Shown: piece by piece, positions 1 through 5,624 of the stretch
Numbering within the stretch: position 1 is the first letter of the stretch
Layout of the letters: every line of letters begins with the position of its first letter
NCBI GenBank assembly: GCA_002372575.1
Contig: DFHC01000146.1
Coordinates: forward strand, 1-5,693
Length of the DNA stretch: 5,693 nucleotides
Direction: 5' to 3'
Source of the DNA: a bacterium UBA3734
Lineage (GTDB): Bacteria; Bacteroidota; Bacteroidia; Bacteroidales; Bacteroidaceae
Notes under the pieces: model-generated
Told to the model about the DNA's origin: nothing
Database searches by the model: none
Seen by the model: the letters and a program-made list of their open reading frames with translations, nothing else
Made by a program: the position numbers and the translations under genes

Positions 1-167
1 GGGTCGCGCGTACCCAAAATAATATCCTTCCACTGGTTCATGCCTGCGTTGGTGAACATCAGCGTGGGGTCGTCTTTCACCACCATCGGGGCCGACGGCA
101 CGATAGCGTGTCCTTTTTTCTCGAAAAAATCCTTGAAAGATTGTCTGATTTCCTTTGCTGTCATCAT
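1..167 (-). CDS. alaS: Alanyl-tRNA synthetase, N-terminal fragment (rest of gene lies left of the window)
   Basis: This is the first 55 codons of cytoplasmic alanyl-tRNA synthetase, the class II enzyme that charges tRNA-Ala with alanine using ATP. The visible protein runs from [15 protein letters not shown] through KKGH, then [20 protein letters not shown] and MNQWKD. That is the start of the AlaRS aminoacylation domain: E. coli AlaRS has the matching [30 protein letters not shown] order. NQWKD with Trp in place of Phe, followed by IILGTRD, fits what I recall of Bacteroidales enzymes. Two ATG codons are adjacent (167-165 and 164-162); I use the first, and the second is equally possible. No Shine-Dalgarno is seen, which is normal for the phylum. 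The gene lies 88 bp downstream of porW on the same strand but has its own promoter. Motifs 2 and 3, the editing domain and C-Ala are outside the window. Confidence 0.95.
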   Translation of the reverse strand, partial: MMTAKEIRQSFKDFFEKKGHAIVPSAPMVVKDDPTLMFTNAGMNQWKDIILGTRD

Positions 168-189
168 AATTTATTGCACTATTGAAATG

Positions 190-222
190 CAAAGGTACGA
201 AGAAAAAATTGGAATCGCGCAA
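190..222 (-). promoter_or_regulatory. Bacteroidota-type promoter for alaS
   Basis: On the minus strand TACCTTTG (197-190) matches the -7 consensus TAnnTTTG exactly. A TTG lies 22 bp upstream (222-220), inside the 17-23 bp spacing accepted for the -33 element recognised by the phylum's primary sigma factor. Transcription would start roughly at 183-181, giving a leader of about 15 nt before the alaS ATG. The match is by eye; no start site has been measured. Confidence 0.6.
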
Positions 223-256
223 TTTTCAAAAAAAATCATCTCAATTTTGTTCCAAT
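203..256 (-). terminator. Possible weak terminator after porW
   Basis: Directly at the porW stop codon the minus strand carries ATTGGAA (256-250) and its exact complement TTCCAAT (214-208), followed by a run of six T (208-203). The 7-bp stem ends in a T tract, as an intrinsic terminator should, but the loop is 35 nt, far longer than usual, and the stem is AT-rich. A CAAAA/TTTTG pair inside the loop could shorten it. It overlaps the alaS promoter region, which would suit termination of porW followed by a fresh start. Treat as a weak candidate. Confidence 0.25.
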
Positions 257-3200
257 CAGAACCCGTCGAGCTCGAAATATTCGTCCTCGAGTTCGGAGCC
301 GTCTTCTTTTTCGTCTTCGTCGAAAATGATGATTTCGTCGTCATTTTCCTTGGCTTTTTCCTTGTCCTTGTCTTCGCTCTTGCCTTTCTCGGGCGTGGTT
401 TTGGCCTTCAACGGGTCGGTTTTGGCCTTTTCGAGGGGATTCCGGGGCTTCAGCGAATCGGTTCTGGCCTTGTCAAGAGGATTCTGGATTTTCAACGAAT
501 CGGTTTTGGCTTTGTCAGGAGCCGCTATCGAGTCGTTTGCGACGATGATAACGCTCTCTCCTGATTCCTGTCTCCTGACTCCCGACCCTTCTTCTTCCAC
601 TACGATAATTTCGTCGTTATCGGAAACAACCGTCGTATTTTCTTCGACCACGACCGTCTCATTCTCCTCGGGAATCACAATGTTTCCTTCGTTCTCGGGC
701 ACTATCAGTTCGTTTTCCTCCGGAACGACAACCGTCGTGTTCTCCTCAGGCACAACCAGCTCGTTCTCTTCCGGAACGACAACCGTCGTGTTCTCCTCGG
801 GCACAATCAGCTCGTTCTCCTCCGAAACGATGATTCCCTCGTCGGCCTCTTCCACGGGAATGTCATTTTCTTCAGTTTCCAACACGCCATCGTCCTCCAT
901 GCTCCTCTCTTGCTCCAGAGTGGGTTCGGGAGTGTGGCTTATTTCCGCAGGCTCGGCAAGCAGCATCCGCTTGTCGATTTCGAGCGGCACGAAATTCTCC
1001 TCGTAGAACTGGGCGTAGTCGTCGTAGCTGAACTGCCGCCCGAGCAGCTGCAGGTTGGGCTCGCTGATGATGACGATGCGCGACCCCTGCACCGAGTCGG
1101 CCTCCTGACTCCTGACTCCCGTCTCCTTCATAATATACTCCTGCTGATGCAGCAGCCGGGCGTATTGCAGGGCCTCGTCGTAGTTGCGGAAGCCGCTCAC
1201 GCGCATGTGGCGAGGGCCGTCGGTATCGACAATTTCGATATTGAAGTCGCGCACCATGAAATTGGTGAAATTATAGCGCGCGAGCTCGAAGAGCAGCTTG
1301 TTTTGGTTGATGGAATCGGGGTGGTAGGCGATGATGTAGAGGAATTTCTCGTTGCGCTCGGGCGAGAATTCGCGCACGGCCACCGAGTCGCTGTCGCTGA
1401 GCACCACCGAGCGGCGGCTCCACACGTCGCCGAGGTCGAATTTTCCGCCGTGCAACCGCCGGCCTTGCTTCACGCCGTTGATTATCATTCCAGCCATTTC
1501 GGCGAGCTTGCTCTGCGGGAATTTCTCCACGAGCAGCTGCATATCGGCAAGGCAGCCATCGCCGTCGCCATTGTTGAGCCTCGACAGTCCGCCGATGAAG
1601 ATGAATTTGTCGCGGTTTGCGCCCATCGGGAATCGCTCTTCGGAAATGCGCACGTTGCCGCGCACCTCGCCGTAGCGGTCGGCTTTGAAGGCGTTGTAGG
1701 TGGCACCGTAGATGGAGTCCTCCACCTGCTCGCCAAAGCGGGCCGTTTCTGCGAAATAGGGGTCGGTGAGAAGCGTTGTCCACGGACTTTCGGGGTATTC
1801 ACTTTCGAGTCGGGCGACGTAAGACGCGGCCACGCCGTGCTCCCCTCTGCGCGAATGGAGCAGGAACATGTGGTAATACACGTCGGCCATTTGTTCGAAC
1901 TGCGGGAAGTCGGTGAGCAGGCGGTTGAACTGCTTCTCGCTGAGGCGCAGGTTGTCGAGTTTGTCCTTGAAAATGACACCGGAGTGGAAGAGGCCGTCTT
2001 GAATGATGAGGTTCGAGGCCGCCACCTGCTCCTCGGTGAAGGGAATCTGCGCGAGGTAGTATTCTCGCTTGTGCGGGTCGTTCTGGGCGCTGTCGGCCAC
2101 CTGCTGGAGCGAGTCTTGCAGGGCTTCTTGCCTGGCGATGGAGTCGAGCACCTCTTGCGACGGTTCCTCGCCCATGCCGCCCATTCCGGCCACCACGGTC
2201 TGGTTGATGCGCTGCCAGTTATCCACGTTCTCGCGCTTGCCCCACTGCCGCTCGAACGTCTGCTTGCCCTGTTGCACGGCCAAAGGGTTGTAGAAATACC
2301 ATTTTCCGTCTTGCGGGCGGGTGTTGGGCGTCAGTTGTTGGGTGTTGGTCTGGTTGCGGTTGCCCACGCCGGCATTGCGCTGCATCTGCTGCTGGGCATC
2401 GGCCTCGGCTTGCTTCCGTTTTTCCTCTTTTTCCTTCTTTTTCAGGGCTTCGATGACGCGGTCGATGGCGGCATTGCGGTCTTTCTCGCTCATTTGGGCG
2501 AGGGCCTGCAGCGAGTCTTGCAGGTGGATGGCGTCGGTGTAGGGACCGAGTTCGTCGAGCACCTTCGAGCGTTGGGCGAGCTGTTCGTAGTCCTTGCGCT
2601 CTTTGTCGAGCATTCCGATGGCCTCGCCGTAGCAGCGCTGGGCGTCGCTGAACTTCTCTTTCGCCCAATAGAGGTCGCCGAGTTTCAGCAGCAGCACGCC
2701 TTTCTCAATGCCGCTACGCGTGACTTTCTCGTTGCCTTTCTCGTAGGCACTGATGGCCTGCGCGGTGTCGCGCTGCGCCAAATAGATGTTGCCGAGAGCG
2801 TAATAGACCTGGTCGAGATAATCCTTGTTTTTGTCCGACGCAGCCATGCGCTTCAGCTTGCCAATCATCTGCTTTGCCTGCGAGCCGGCCATCACCTCGG
2901 TCATGGCGATGCGCGCGTTGAACTCGATTTCGTAGGGCGGATTCTGCGCAATCACCTTTTTATAGGCCTTGTAAGCCTCTTGCGGATGTCCCAGCTCCGT
3001 TTCCAGCTGCCCGAGCAGATAGTATTCGCGGGCTTTCTGGCGCTTTCGCATCTCGTGTTTGATGACTTTTTTCAGGTAGGGCACGGCCTCGGCATAGTCG
3101 CCCGTGTGGATGTAGTAGTCGGCCAGCGTGTAGTCCCATTCCTTTTGCGCGCGCCAGTGGATGGAGTCGCGTCGCATATTGCGAATCACGTCCTCGGCGT

Positions 3201-3774
3201 CGTAGAGCCATTCCTGCTCAACGTAGCACTTCGCGAGCCATGCCCGGGCGCGTCCGTAGATGGCGGGCTGCGTCTGGTAGAGCCTGCTCATATAATTAAA
3301 TGTGGCGGCGGCCTCGTCGAAAGCCCCTTTGTAGAACTGCGCCCGTCCCATCATCAGCCACGCCTTCCAGAGAAACGGATTGTATTCCTTGCGCGAGAGC
3401 CATTCGAGGTCGCGCTCCGTCTTGCGGCGTTTCTTCGTCCATTCGGGCCGTTTTTTGATGCTGTGTAGCTTGATGGCTTTCTGGCATTTTTCGATGGCTT
3501 TCTCGTAGTTTCCCTTGCCCAGCTCGCGGCTGTTTTTGTTGCCGACGGTGTAGAGCGGAATCAACTCCGTGAAATTGTCTTTGTTGCCGTTTTCTTTTTC
3601 GAGCGAGGCGTCGATGTAGGCGAGTTTTCCGTTGTAATAGGTGTTGTAGCGAGCATTGAACGAGTGCCACCAACGGCTCTTCGCAGTGTTTTTCTGCGTA
3701 GAACAGCCCACTGCCATTCCTGTCAGGAACAGCAGCAAGAGCCCTGCGAAAAGTTTCGTTCCATGCTGTCGCAT
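256..3774 (-). CDS. porW: Type IX secretion system lipoprotein PorW/SprE-like, TPR protein with long repetitive tail
   Basis: This is a 1172-residue envelope lipoprotein of the PorW/SprE family. In Porphyromonas and Flavobacterium these proteins are needed for type IX secretion and are reported to link the PorK/PorN rings to the Sov translocon. Residues 1-23 form a lipoprotein signal with Cys24 in AVGC. Family-like text follows (RYNTYYNG near 43-49, then GNYEKAIEKC). TPR-like helices span about 88-400 (for example PFLWKAWLMMGRAQFYKGAF near 133-152). A charged coiled coil lies at about 430-465 and a Q/N-rich linker at 459-490. WYFYNP and RQWGKRENVDNW (492-520) mark the middle region. A second helical repeat region covers about 570-790, and a SPOR-like alpha/beta segment 807-885. 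The tail beyond 930 has 17-residue and 14-residue repeats and an acidic end. I recall SprE as about 870 residues, so the tail is extra. The ATG at 3774 gives an intact signal peptide. It lies 28 bp after the small membrane-protein gene. Family assignment is confident; the choice between the porW and sprE names is convention. Confidence 0.93.
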   Translation of the reverse strand: MRQHGTKLFAGLLLLFLTGMAVGCSTQKNTAKSRWWHSFNARYNTYYNGKLAYIDASLEKENGNKDNFTELIPLYTVGNKNSRELGKGNYEKAIEKCQKAIKLHSIKKRPEWTKKRRKTERDLEWLSRKEYNPFLWKAWLMMGRAQFYKGAFDEAAATFNYMSRLYQTQPAIYGRARAWLAKCYVEQEWLYDAEDVIRNMRRDSIHWRAQKEWDYTLADYYIHTGDYAEAVPYLKKVIKHEMRKRQKAREYYLLGQLETELGHPQEAYKAYKKVIAQNPPYEIEFNARIAMTEVMAGSQAKQMIGKLKRMAASDKNKDYLDQVYYALGNIYLAQRDTAQAISAYEKGNEKVTRSGIEKGVLLLKLGDLYWAKEKFSDAQRCYGEAIGMLDKERKDYEQLAQRSKVLDELGPYTDAIHLQDSLQALAQMSEKDRNAAIDRVIEALKKKEKEEKRKQAEADAQQQMQRNAGVGNRNQTNTQQLTPNTRPQDGKWYFYNPLAVQQGKQTFERQWGKRENVDNWQRINQTVVAGMGGMGEEPSQEVLDSIARQEALQDSLQQVADSAQNDPHKREYYLAQIPFTEEQVAASNLIIQDGLFHSGVIFKDKLDNLRLSEKQFNRLLTDFPQFEQMADVYYHMFLLHSRRGEHGVAASYVARLESEYPESPWTTLLTDPYFAETARFGEQVEDSIYGATYNAFKADRYGEVRGNVRISEERFPMGANRDKFIFIGGLSRLNNGDGDGCLADMQLLVEKFPQSKLAEMAGMIINGVKQGRRLHGGKFDLGDVWSRRSVVLSDSDSVAVREFSPERNEKFLYIIAYHPDSINQNKLLFELARYNFTNFMVRDFNIEIVDTDGPRHMRVSGFRNYDEALQYARLLHQQEYIMKETGVRSQEADSVQGSRIVIISEPNLQLLGRQFSYDDYAQFYEENFVPLEIDKRMLLAEPAEISHTPEPTLEQERSMEDDGVLETEENDIPVEEADEGIIVSEENELIVPEENTTVVVPEENELVVPEENTTVVVPEENELIVPENEGNIVIPEENETVVVEENTTVVSDNDEIIVVEEEGSGVRRQESGESVIIVANDSIAAPDKAKTDSLKIQNPLDKARTDSLKPRNPLEKAKTDPLKAKTTPEKGKSEDKDKEKAKENDDEIIIFDEDEKEDGSELEDEYFELDGF
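391..516 (-). repeat. Three 14-residue (42-bp) repeats in the PorW tail
   Basis: Residues 1087-1128 consist of three consecutive 14-residue units of the form (D/E)KA(K/R)TD(S/P)LK followed by five more variable residues, often ending NPL. The DNA period is 42 bp. A fourth, degenerate unit (EKGKSEDKDKEKAK) follows before the acidic C-terminus. The units are Lys/Asp-rich and probably disordered. No function is known to me. Confidence 0.85.
559..586 (-). repeat. Heptanucleotide array in the PorW tail (four units)
   Basis: Four direct 7-bp units read TCCTGAC on the plus strand (GTCAGGA on the coding strand), with one or two changes in the imperfect copies. They encode the GSGVRRQESG stretch (residues 1063-1072) between the 17-residue repeats and the 14-residue repeats. 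The 13-mer CTCCTGACTCCCG (572-584) recurs exactly at the second porW array (1109-1121), about 540 bp away. Confidence 0.8.
622..825 (-). repeat. Four 17-residue (51-bp) repeats in the PorW tail
   Basis: Residues 984-1051 contain four units with consensus PEENELVVPEENTTVVV, each built of two half-units that begin EEN and end in a run of Val or Ile. At DNA level the 27-bp segment at 721-747 recurs 51 bp away at 772-798 essentially without change, which suggests recent duplication. The third and fourth units are more diverged (ENEGNIVI and ENETVVV). This alternation of acidic and beta-branched residues is unlike the rest of the protein. Confidence 0.9.
1103..1123 (-). repeat. Heptanucleotide array in porW after the SPOR-like segment (three units)
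   Basis: Three direct 7-bp units, two identical TCCTGAC and one TCCCGTC on the plus strand, with a partial fourth continuing to 1130. The 21 bp equal seven codons, so the frame is kept. They encode the GVRSQEA stretch at about residues 884-891, between the end of the SPOR-like segment (EYIMKE) and the next predicted strand (SRIVIISEPN). The protein text there resembles the RRQESG stretch encoded by the array at 559-586. Confidence 0.8.
2320..2347 (-). repeat. Degenerate heptanucleotide array in the PorW Q/N-rich linker
   Basis: On the plus strand two exact GGTGTTG units (2320-2326 and 2341-2347) flank GGCGTCA (4 of 7 matches) and GTTGTTG (6 of 7) in the same 7-bp register. It encodes TNTQQLTPNT (residues 476-485) in a low-complexity linker between the coiled coil and the WYFYNP segment. 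Low-complexity coding alone could produce such a pattern, so this is the weakest of the five arrays. Confidence 0.45.
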
Positions 3775-3797
3775 CTGCGATAATAACGCGTTTTTTG

Positions 3798-3823
3798 CAA
3801 ATTTATTGCCTTTGCATCAGCAA
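3798..3823 (-). promoter_or_regulatory. Possible internal promoter for porW
   Basis: On the minus strand TAAATTTG (3805-3798) matches the -7 consensus TAnnTTTG and includes the stop codon of the upstream gene. A TTG lies at 3823-3821, but the spacing of 15 bp is shorter than the usual 17-23. If used, transcription would start near 3791 with a leader of about 17 nt to the porW ATG. It would allow porW expression independent of aroA. Short AT-rich matches like this arise often by chance. Confidence 0.25.
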
Positions 3824-4201
3824 AATCACCTCGTCGCGCAGTTCGTTGGGCAGGGCGATGCCGCGCAGGGTGAGGCTGCGGCACCAGGCGGCCACGTCGG
3901 TAGCTTGCATCGTGTGGAGGACGTAGGCGAACTGTTCCACTTCGTCGTCGGAATAGCTGTCGGCGGCGCGGTTTCGGAACTGGTCGAGTTCCTCGTCGTC
4001 GAAATATTCGACGGGCTTCACGGCGGCCTCCATCGTGCAGATTTGCTCGCACTTCGGCGTTTCGGGCGTGCAAGTGGCGCAGTCGCCCTCACCAACAACA
4101 ATGGGCTCTTCGGTGCCGTCGGCGCGACGGTTGTGGCCGAAAATGTAGGCGATGGCGCCAAGCGCGAGCAGCGCAATGAGGGAAATAACTATAAAATTCA
4201 C
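3803..4201 (-). CDS. Small single-pass membrane protein with a four-cysteine cluster, function unknown
   Basis: A 132-residue protein I cannot assign to a named family, though similar uncharacterised Bacteroidales proteins seem familiar. Residues 2-21 form one uncharged hydrophobic segment followed by HNRR, so the positive-inside rule puts the C-terminal part in the cytoplasm. C41, C44, C51 and C55 form CxxC-x6-CxxxC, which could bind Zn or an Fe-S cluster; a fifth cysteine is C107. Residues 60-132 are acidic, then amphipathic and probably helical (FDDEELDQF, SDDEVEQF). The start is GTG at 4201; no other in-frame start precedes the hydrophobic segment, and a TAA lies just upstream in frame. 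That GTG sits inside a 7-bp repeat array shared with the end of aroA. The gene is 27 bp after aroA and 28 bp before porW, so probably cotranscribed with them. A role in envelope or redox function would be speculation. Confidence 0.82.
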   Translation of the reverse strand: MNFIVISLIALLALGAIAYIFGHNRRADGTEEPIVVGEGDCATCTPETPKCEQICTMEAAVKPVEYFDDEELDQFRNRAADSYSDDEVEQFAYVLHTMQATDVAAWCRSLTLRGIALPNELRDEVILLMQRQ

Positions 4202-4251
4202 AATTTAAAATTTACAATTCACAATTCATTACTCACTACTCACTATAAACT
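4196..4251 (-). repeat. Heptanucleotide array across the aroA/small-gene junction (eight units)
   Basis: Eight consecutive 7-bp units in one register. Those nearest the small gene are variants of ATTCACA (plus strand), those nearest aroA are ACTCACT twice, then the diverged ATAAACT. The array covers the last codons of aroA (IVSSE), its TAA stop (4231-4229), the whole 27-bp spacer, and the GTG start of the next gene (4201-4199). The unit changes from GC-containing to AT-rich along the array while the period is unbroken. Confidence 0.85.
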
Positions 4252-5575
4252 GTGCGCTACGGAGGCTATCCCAGAAGTGCGGATACGACTTCGTGACCAC
4301 CTGCGGATGGCGGATGGAAATCTGGGGAAAACGCAGCGACAAAGGCGCAAACGAGAGAGCCATACGATGGTCTTCGTAGGTGTCGATGGGTTCAAGCGAA
4401 GGTTCACATCGTTCGCCGTCCCACACGAGTTCGTCGGCGTTTTCCACGCGAAGTACGAAGCCCACCTTTCGCAGTTCCCTGACGAGGGCGTCGATGCGGT
4501 CGGTTTCTTTGATGCGCAGGCTTTGCAAACCGCGAAAATGAAAGGGAATGCCCTTGGCAGCGCAGGTGACGACGATGGTTTGCACGAGGTCGGGCGAGTT
4601 CACGAAATCGTAGTCGAGGCGCGGAGCCACACGGTCGCTCTTTCGCAGAACAATCGCTCCTCCCTCCTCGCTCCTCGTTCCTCGCTCCTCGCTCCTCACT
4701 TCACCCTCTACACTCCTCGAAACCTCCGTTTTCACTCCGAGCATCGAGAAAATGTAGCGCACGGCGGCATCGCCCTGCTTCGAGCTGTCGTGGAGGCCGG
4801 GCAGTCGGATTTCCGCGTCTTCATCGGCGGTGAGCGCCATCATTTCGTACCAGTAGGAGGCTGCGCTCCAGTCGTTTTCGATGAGGTAAGGGCGATGCTG
4901 ATAGCCGCTGGGACGCACGGTGATGACGTTTCCACTTGTCCAGCCGGCGTCGGCACCGAACTCGCGCATCATCCAGAGCGTCAAGTCGATGTAGGGGCGC
5001 GACACGATGTCGCCTTTCAGCCGCAGCTCCAGGCCGTTGTGCAGCACGGGGGCAAGCATCAGAAGGGCCGAAATATACTGCGAGCTCACGCTTCCCTGCA
5101 TTTCCACGATGCCGCCGTCGAGTTGTCGCCCGCTGATGCGTAGCGGCGGAAATCCCTCTTCGCCCTCGTAGCGGATGTCGGCACCGAGTTGCTGCAGCGC
5201 CTCCACGAGAATACCGATGGGCCGCCGTTTCATACGCTCCGTGCCGGTGAGCAGGAACGAGCCTTCGCTCGTGGCGAGCAGTGCCGTGAGAAAGCGCATC
5301 GCCGTGCCTGCCGCCCCGATGTCGATTACCACATCCGCCTTTCCACTTCGTCCGTCCAACATCGCGAGAGCCTGCAGCAGCGTCTTCGTGTCGTCGCAAT
5401 CAGAGAGGTTTTCAGGCAGTCGCGCCGTGTCGTAGAGCATTCCGTGGCAGTCGGCGTCGCTTCGGCACGCCAGCGCACTAATGACCAGCGCACGGTTCGA
5501 AATGCTTTTCGAGGCCGGCAGCTGAGGCGTGGCGCGCAGTTCAGAGGGGGCTGTTATCGTCAGAATTTCAGTCAT
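4229..5575 (-). CDS. aroA: 3-phosphoshikimate 1-carboxyvinyltransferase (EPSP synthase)
   Basis: The cytoplasmic enzyme of step six of the shikimate pathway joins shikimate-3-phosphate and phosphoenolpyruvate to give EPSP and phosphate, leading to chorismate and aromatic amino acids. At 448 residues it is a little longer than the usual 410-440. Family motifs appear in order: SKSISNR (K23, R28), GAAGTAMR (87-94), MKRRPI (R118), SSQ (164-166), SRPYID (192-197), catalytic-type D329 in NSPD, LRIKETDR (K356, E357, R360), DHR (402-404) and K429 in VTKSYPHFW. By position these match E. coli K22, R27, R124, D313, E341, R386 and K411, so it should be active. Oddities: Ala88 replaces the Asn of the usual GNAGT, and residues 287-308 (rich in RSEE/RGT) are encoded by a 63-bp heptamer array. 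The ATG at 5575 follows a good promoter and starts just before the first conserved strand. The last five residues and stop lie in another heptamer array. It is probably the first gene of an operon with the two genes downstream. Confidence 0.97.
   Translation of the reverse strand: MTEILTITAPSELRATPQLPASKSISNRALVISALACRSDADCHGMLYDTARLPENLSDCDDTKTLLQALAMLDGRSGKADVVIDIGAAGTAMRFLTALLATSEGSFLLTGTERMKRRPIGILVEALQQLGADIRYEGEEGFPPLRISGRQLDGGIVEMQGSVSSQYISALLMLAPVLHNGLELRLKGDIVSRPYIDLTLWMMREFGADAGWTSGNVITVRPSGYQHRPYLIENDWSAASYWYEMMALTADEDAEIRLPGLHDSSKQGDAAVRYIFSMLGVKTEVSRSVEGEVRSEERGTRSEEGGAIVLRKSDRVAPRLDYDFVNSPDLVQTIVVTCAAKGIPFHFRGLQSLRIKETDRIDALVRELRKVGFVLRVENADELVWDGERCEPSLEPIDTYEDHRMALSFAPLSLRFPQISIRHPQVVTKSYPHFWDSLRSAQFIVSSE
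4654..4716 (-). repeat. Heptanucleotide array inside aroA (nine units, 63 bp)
   Basis: Nine consecutive 7-bp units in one register, plus-strand consensus TCGCTCC. The central four units (4668-4695) differ at only one base; the outer units diverge progressively. Nine units equal 63 bp or 21 codons, so the reading frame is preserved. The encoded stretch (residues 287-308) falls between the strands corresponding to E. coli AroA GATICWGDDY and the PD of the catalytic Asp motif. By memory of the E. coli sequence that interval is about 20 residues longer here. Confidence 0.9.
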
Positions 5576-5594
5576 TGTCTTTAGAGTCAGGATG

Positions 5595-5624
5595 CAAAGT
5601 TAGAAAAAAATGGGCAAATTTCAA
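5595..5624 (-). promoter_or_regulatory. Bacteroidota-type promoter for aroA
   Basis: On the minus strand TAACTTTG (5602-5595) fits TAnnTTTG exactly and a TTG (5624-5622) lies 19 bp upstream, close to ideal spacing. Transcription would start near 5588, leaving a leader of about 12 nt before the ATG at 5575. There is no room for a riboswitch or attenuator in that leader. The remaining sequence to the right edge (5625-5693) is AT-rich and holds no gene I can support. Confidence 0.65.

Noticed and set aside
559..586. A frameshift or sequencing error caused by the array
   Set aside because: The porW frame continues cleanly through all arrays to a natural stop, and the aroA motifs continue after its array, so the arrays are in-frame additions.
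182..1006. Plus-strand open frame rich in Ser and Phe, resembling a low-complexity surface protein
   Set aside because: It is the antisense reading of the repetitive porW tail; the Ser-rich text reflects the complement of Glu and Lys codons.
910..3468. An 852-codon open frame on the plus strand, antisense to porW
   Set aside because: It lies wholly inside the porW coding region. Its translation is rich in His, Val, Leu and Ala with no recognisable domain, as expected for the reverse complement of a GC-rich coding frame. porW has a signal peptide, TPRs and family motifs.
4196..4251. The direct repeats as a CRISPR array or iteron-type origin
   Set aside because: Units are 7 bp with no spacers, degenerate, and sited on coding sequence. 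No cas or replication gene is present.
3656..5143. A 495-codon open frame on the plus strand across aroA and the small gene
   Set aside because: It crosses three well-supported minus-strand genes and two gene junctions and shows no family motif. It is a shadow frame kept open partly by the repeat arrays.
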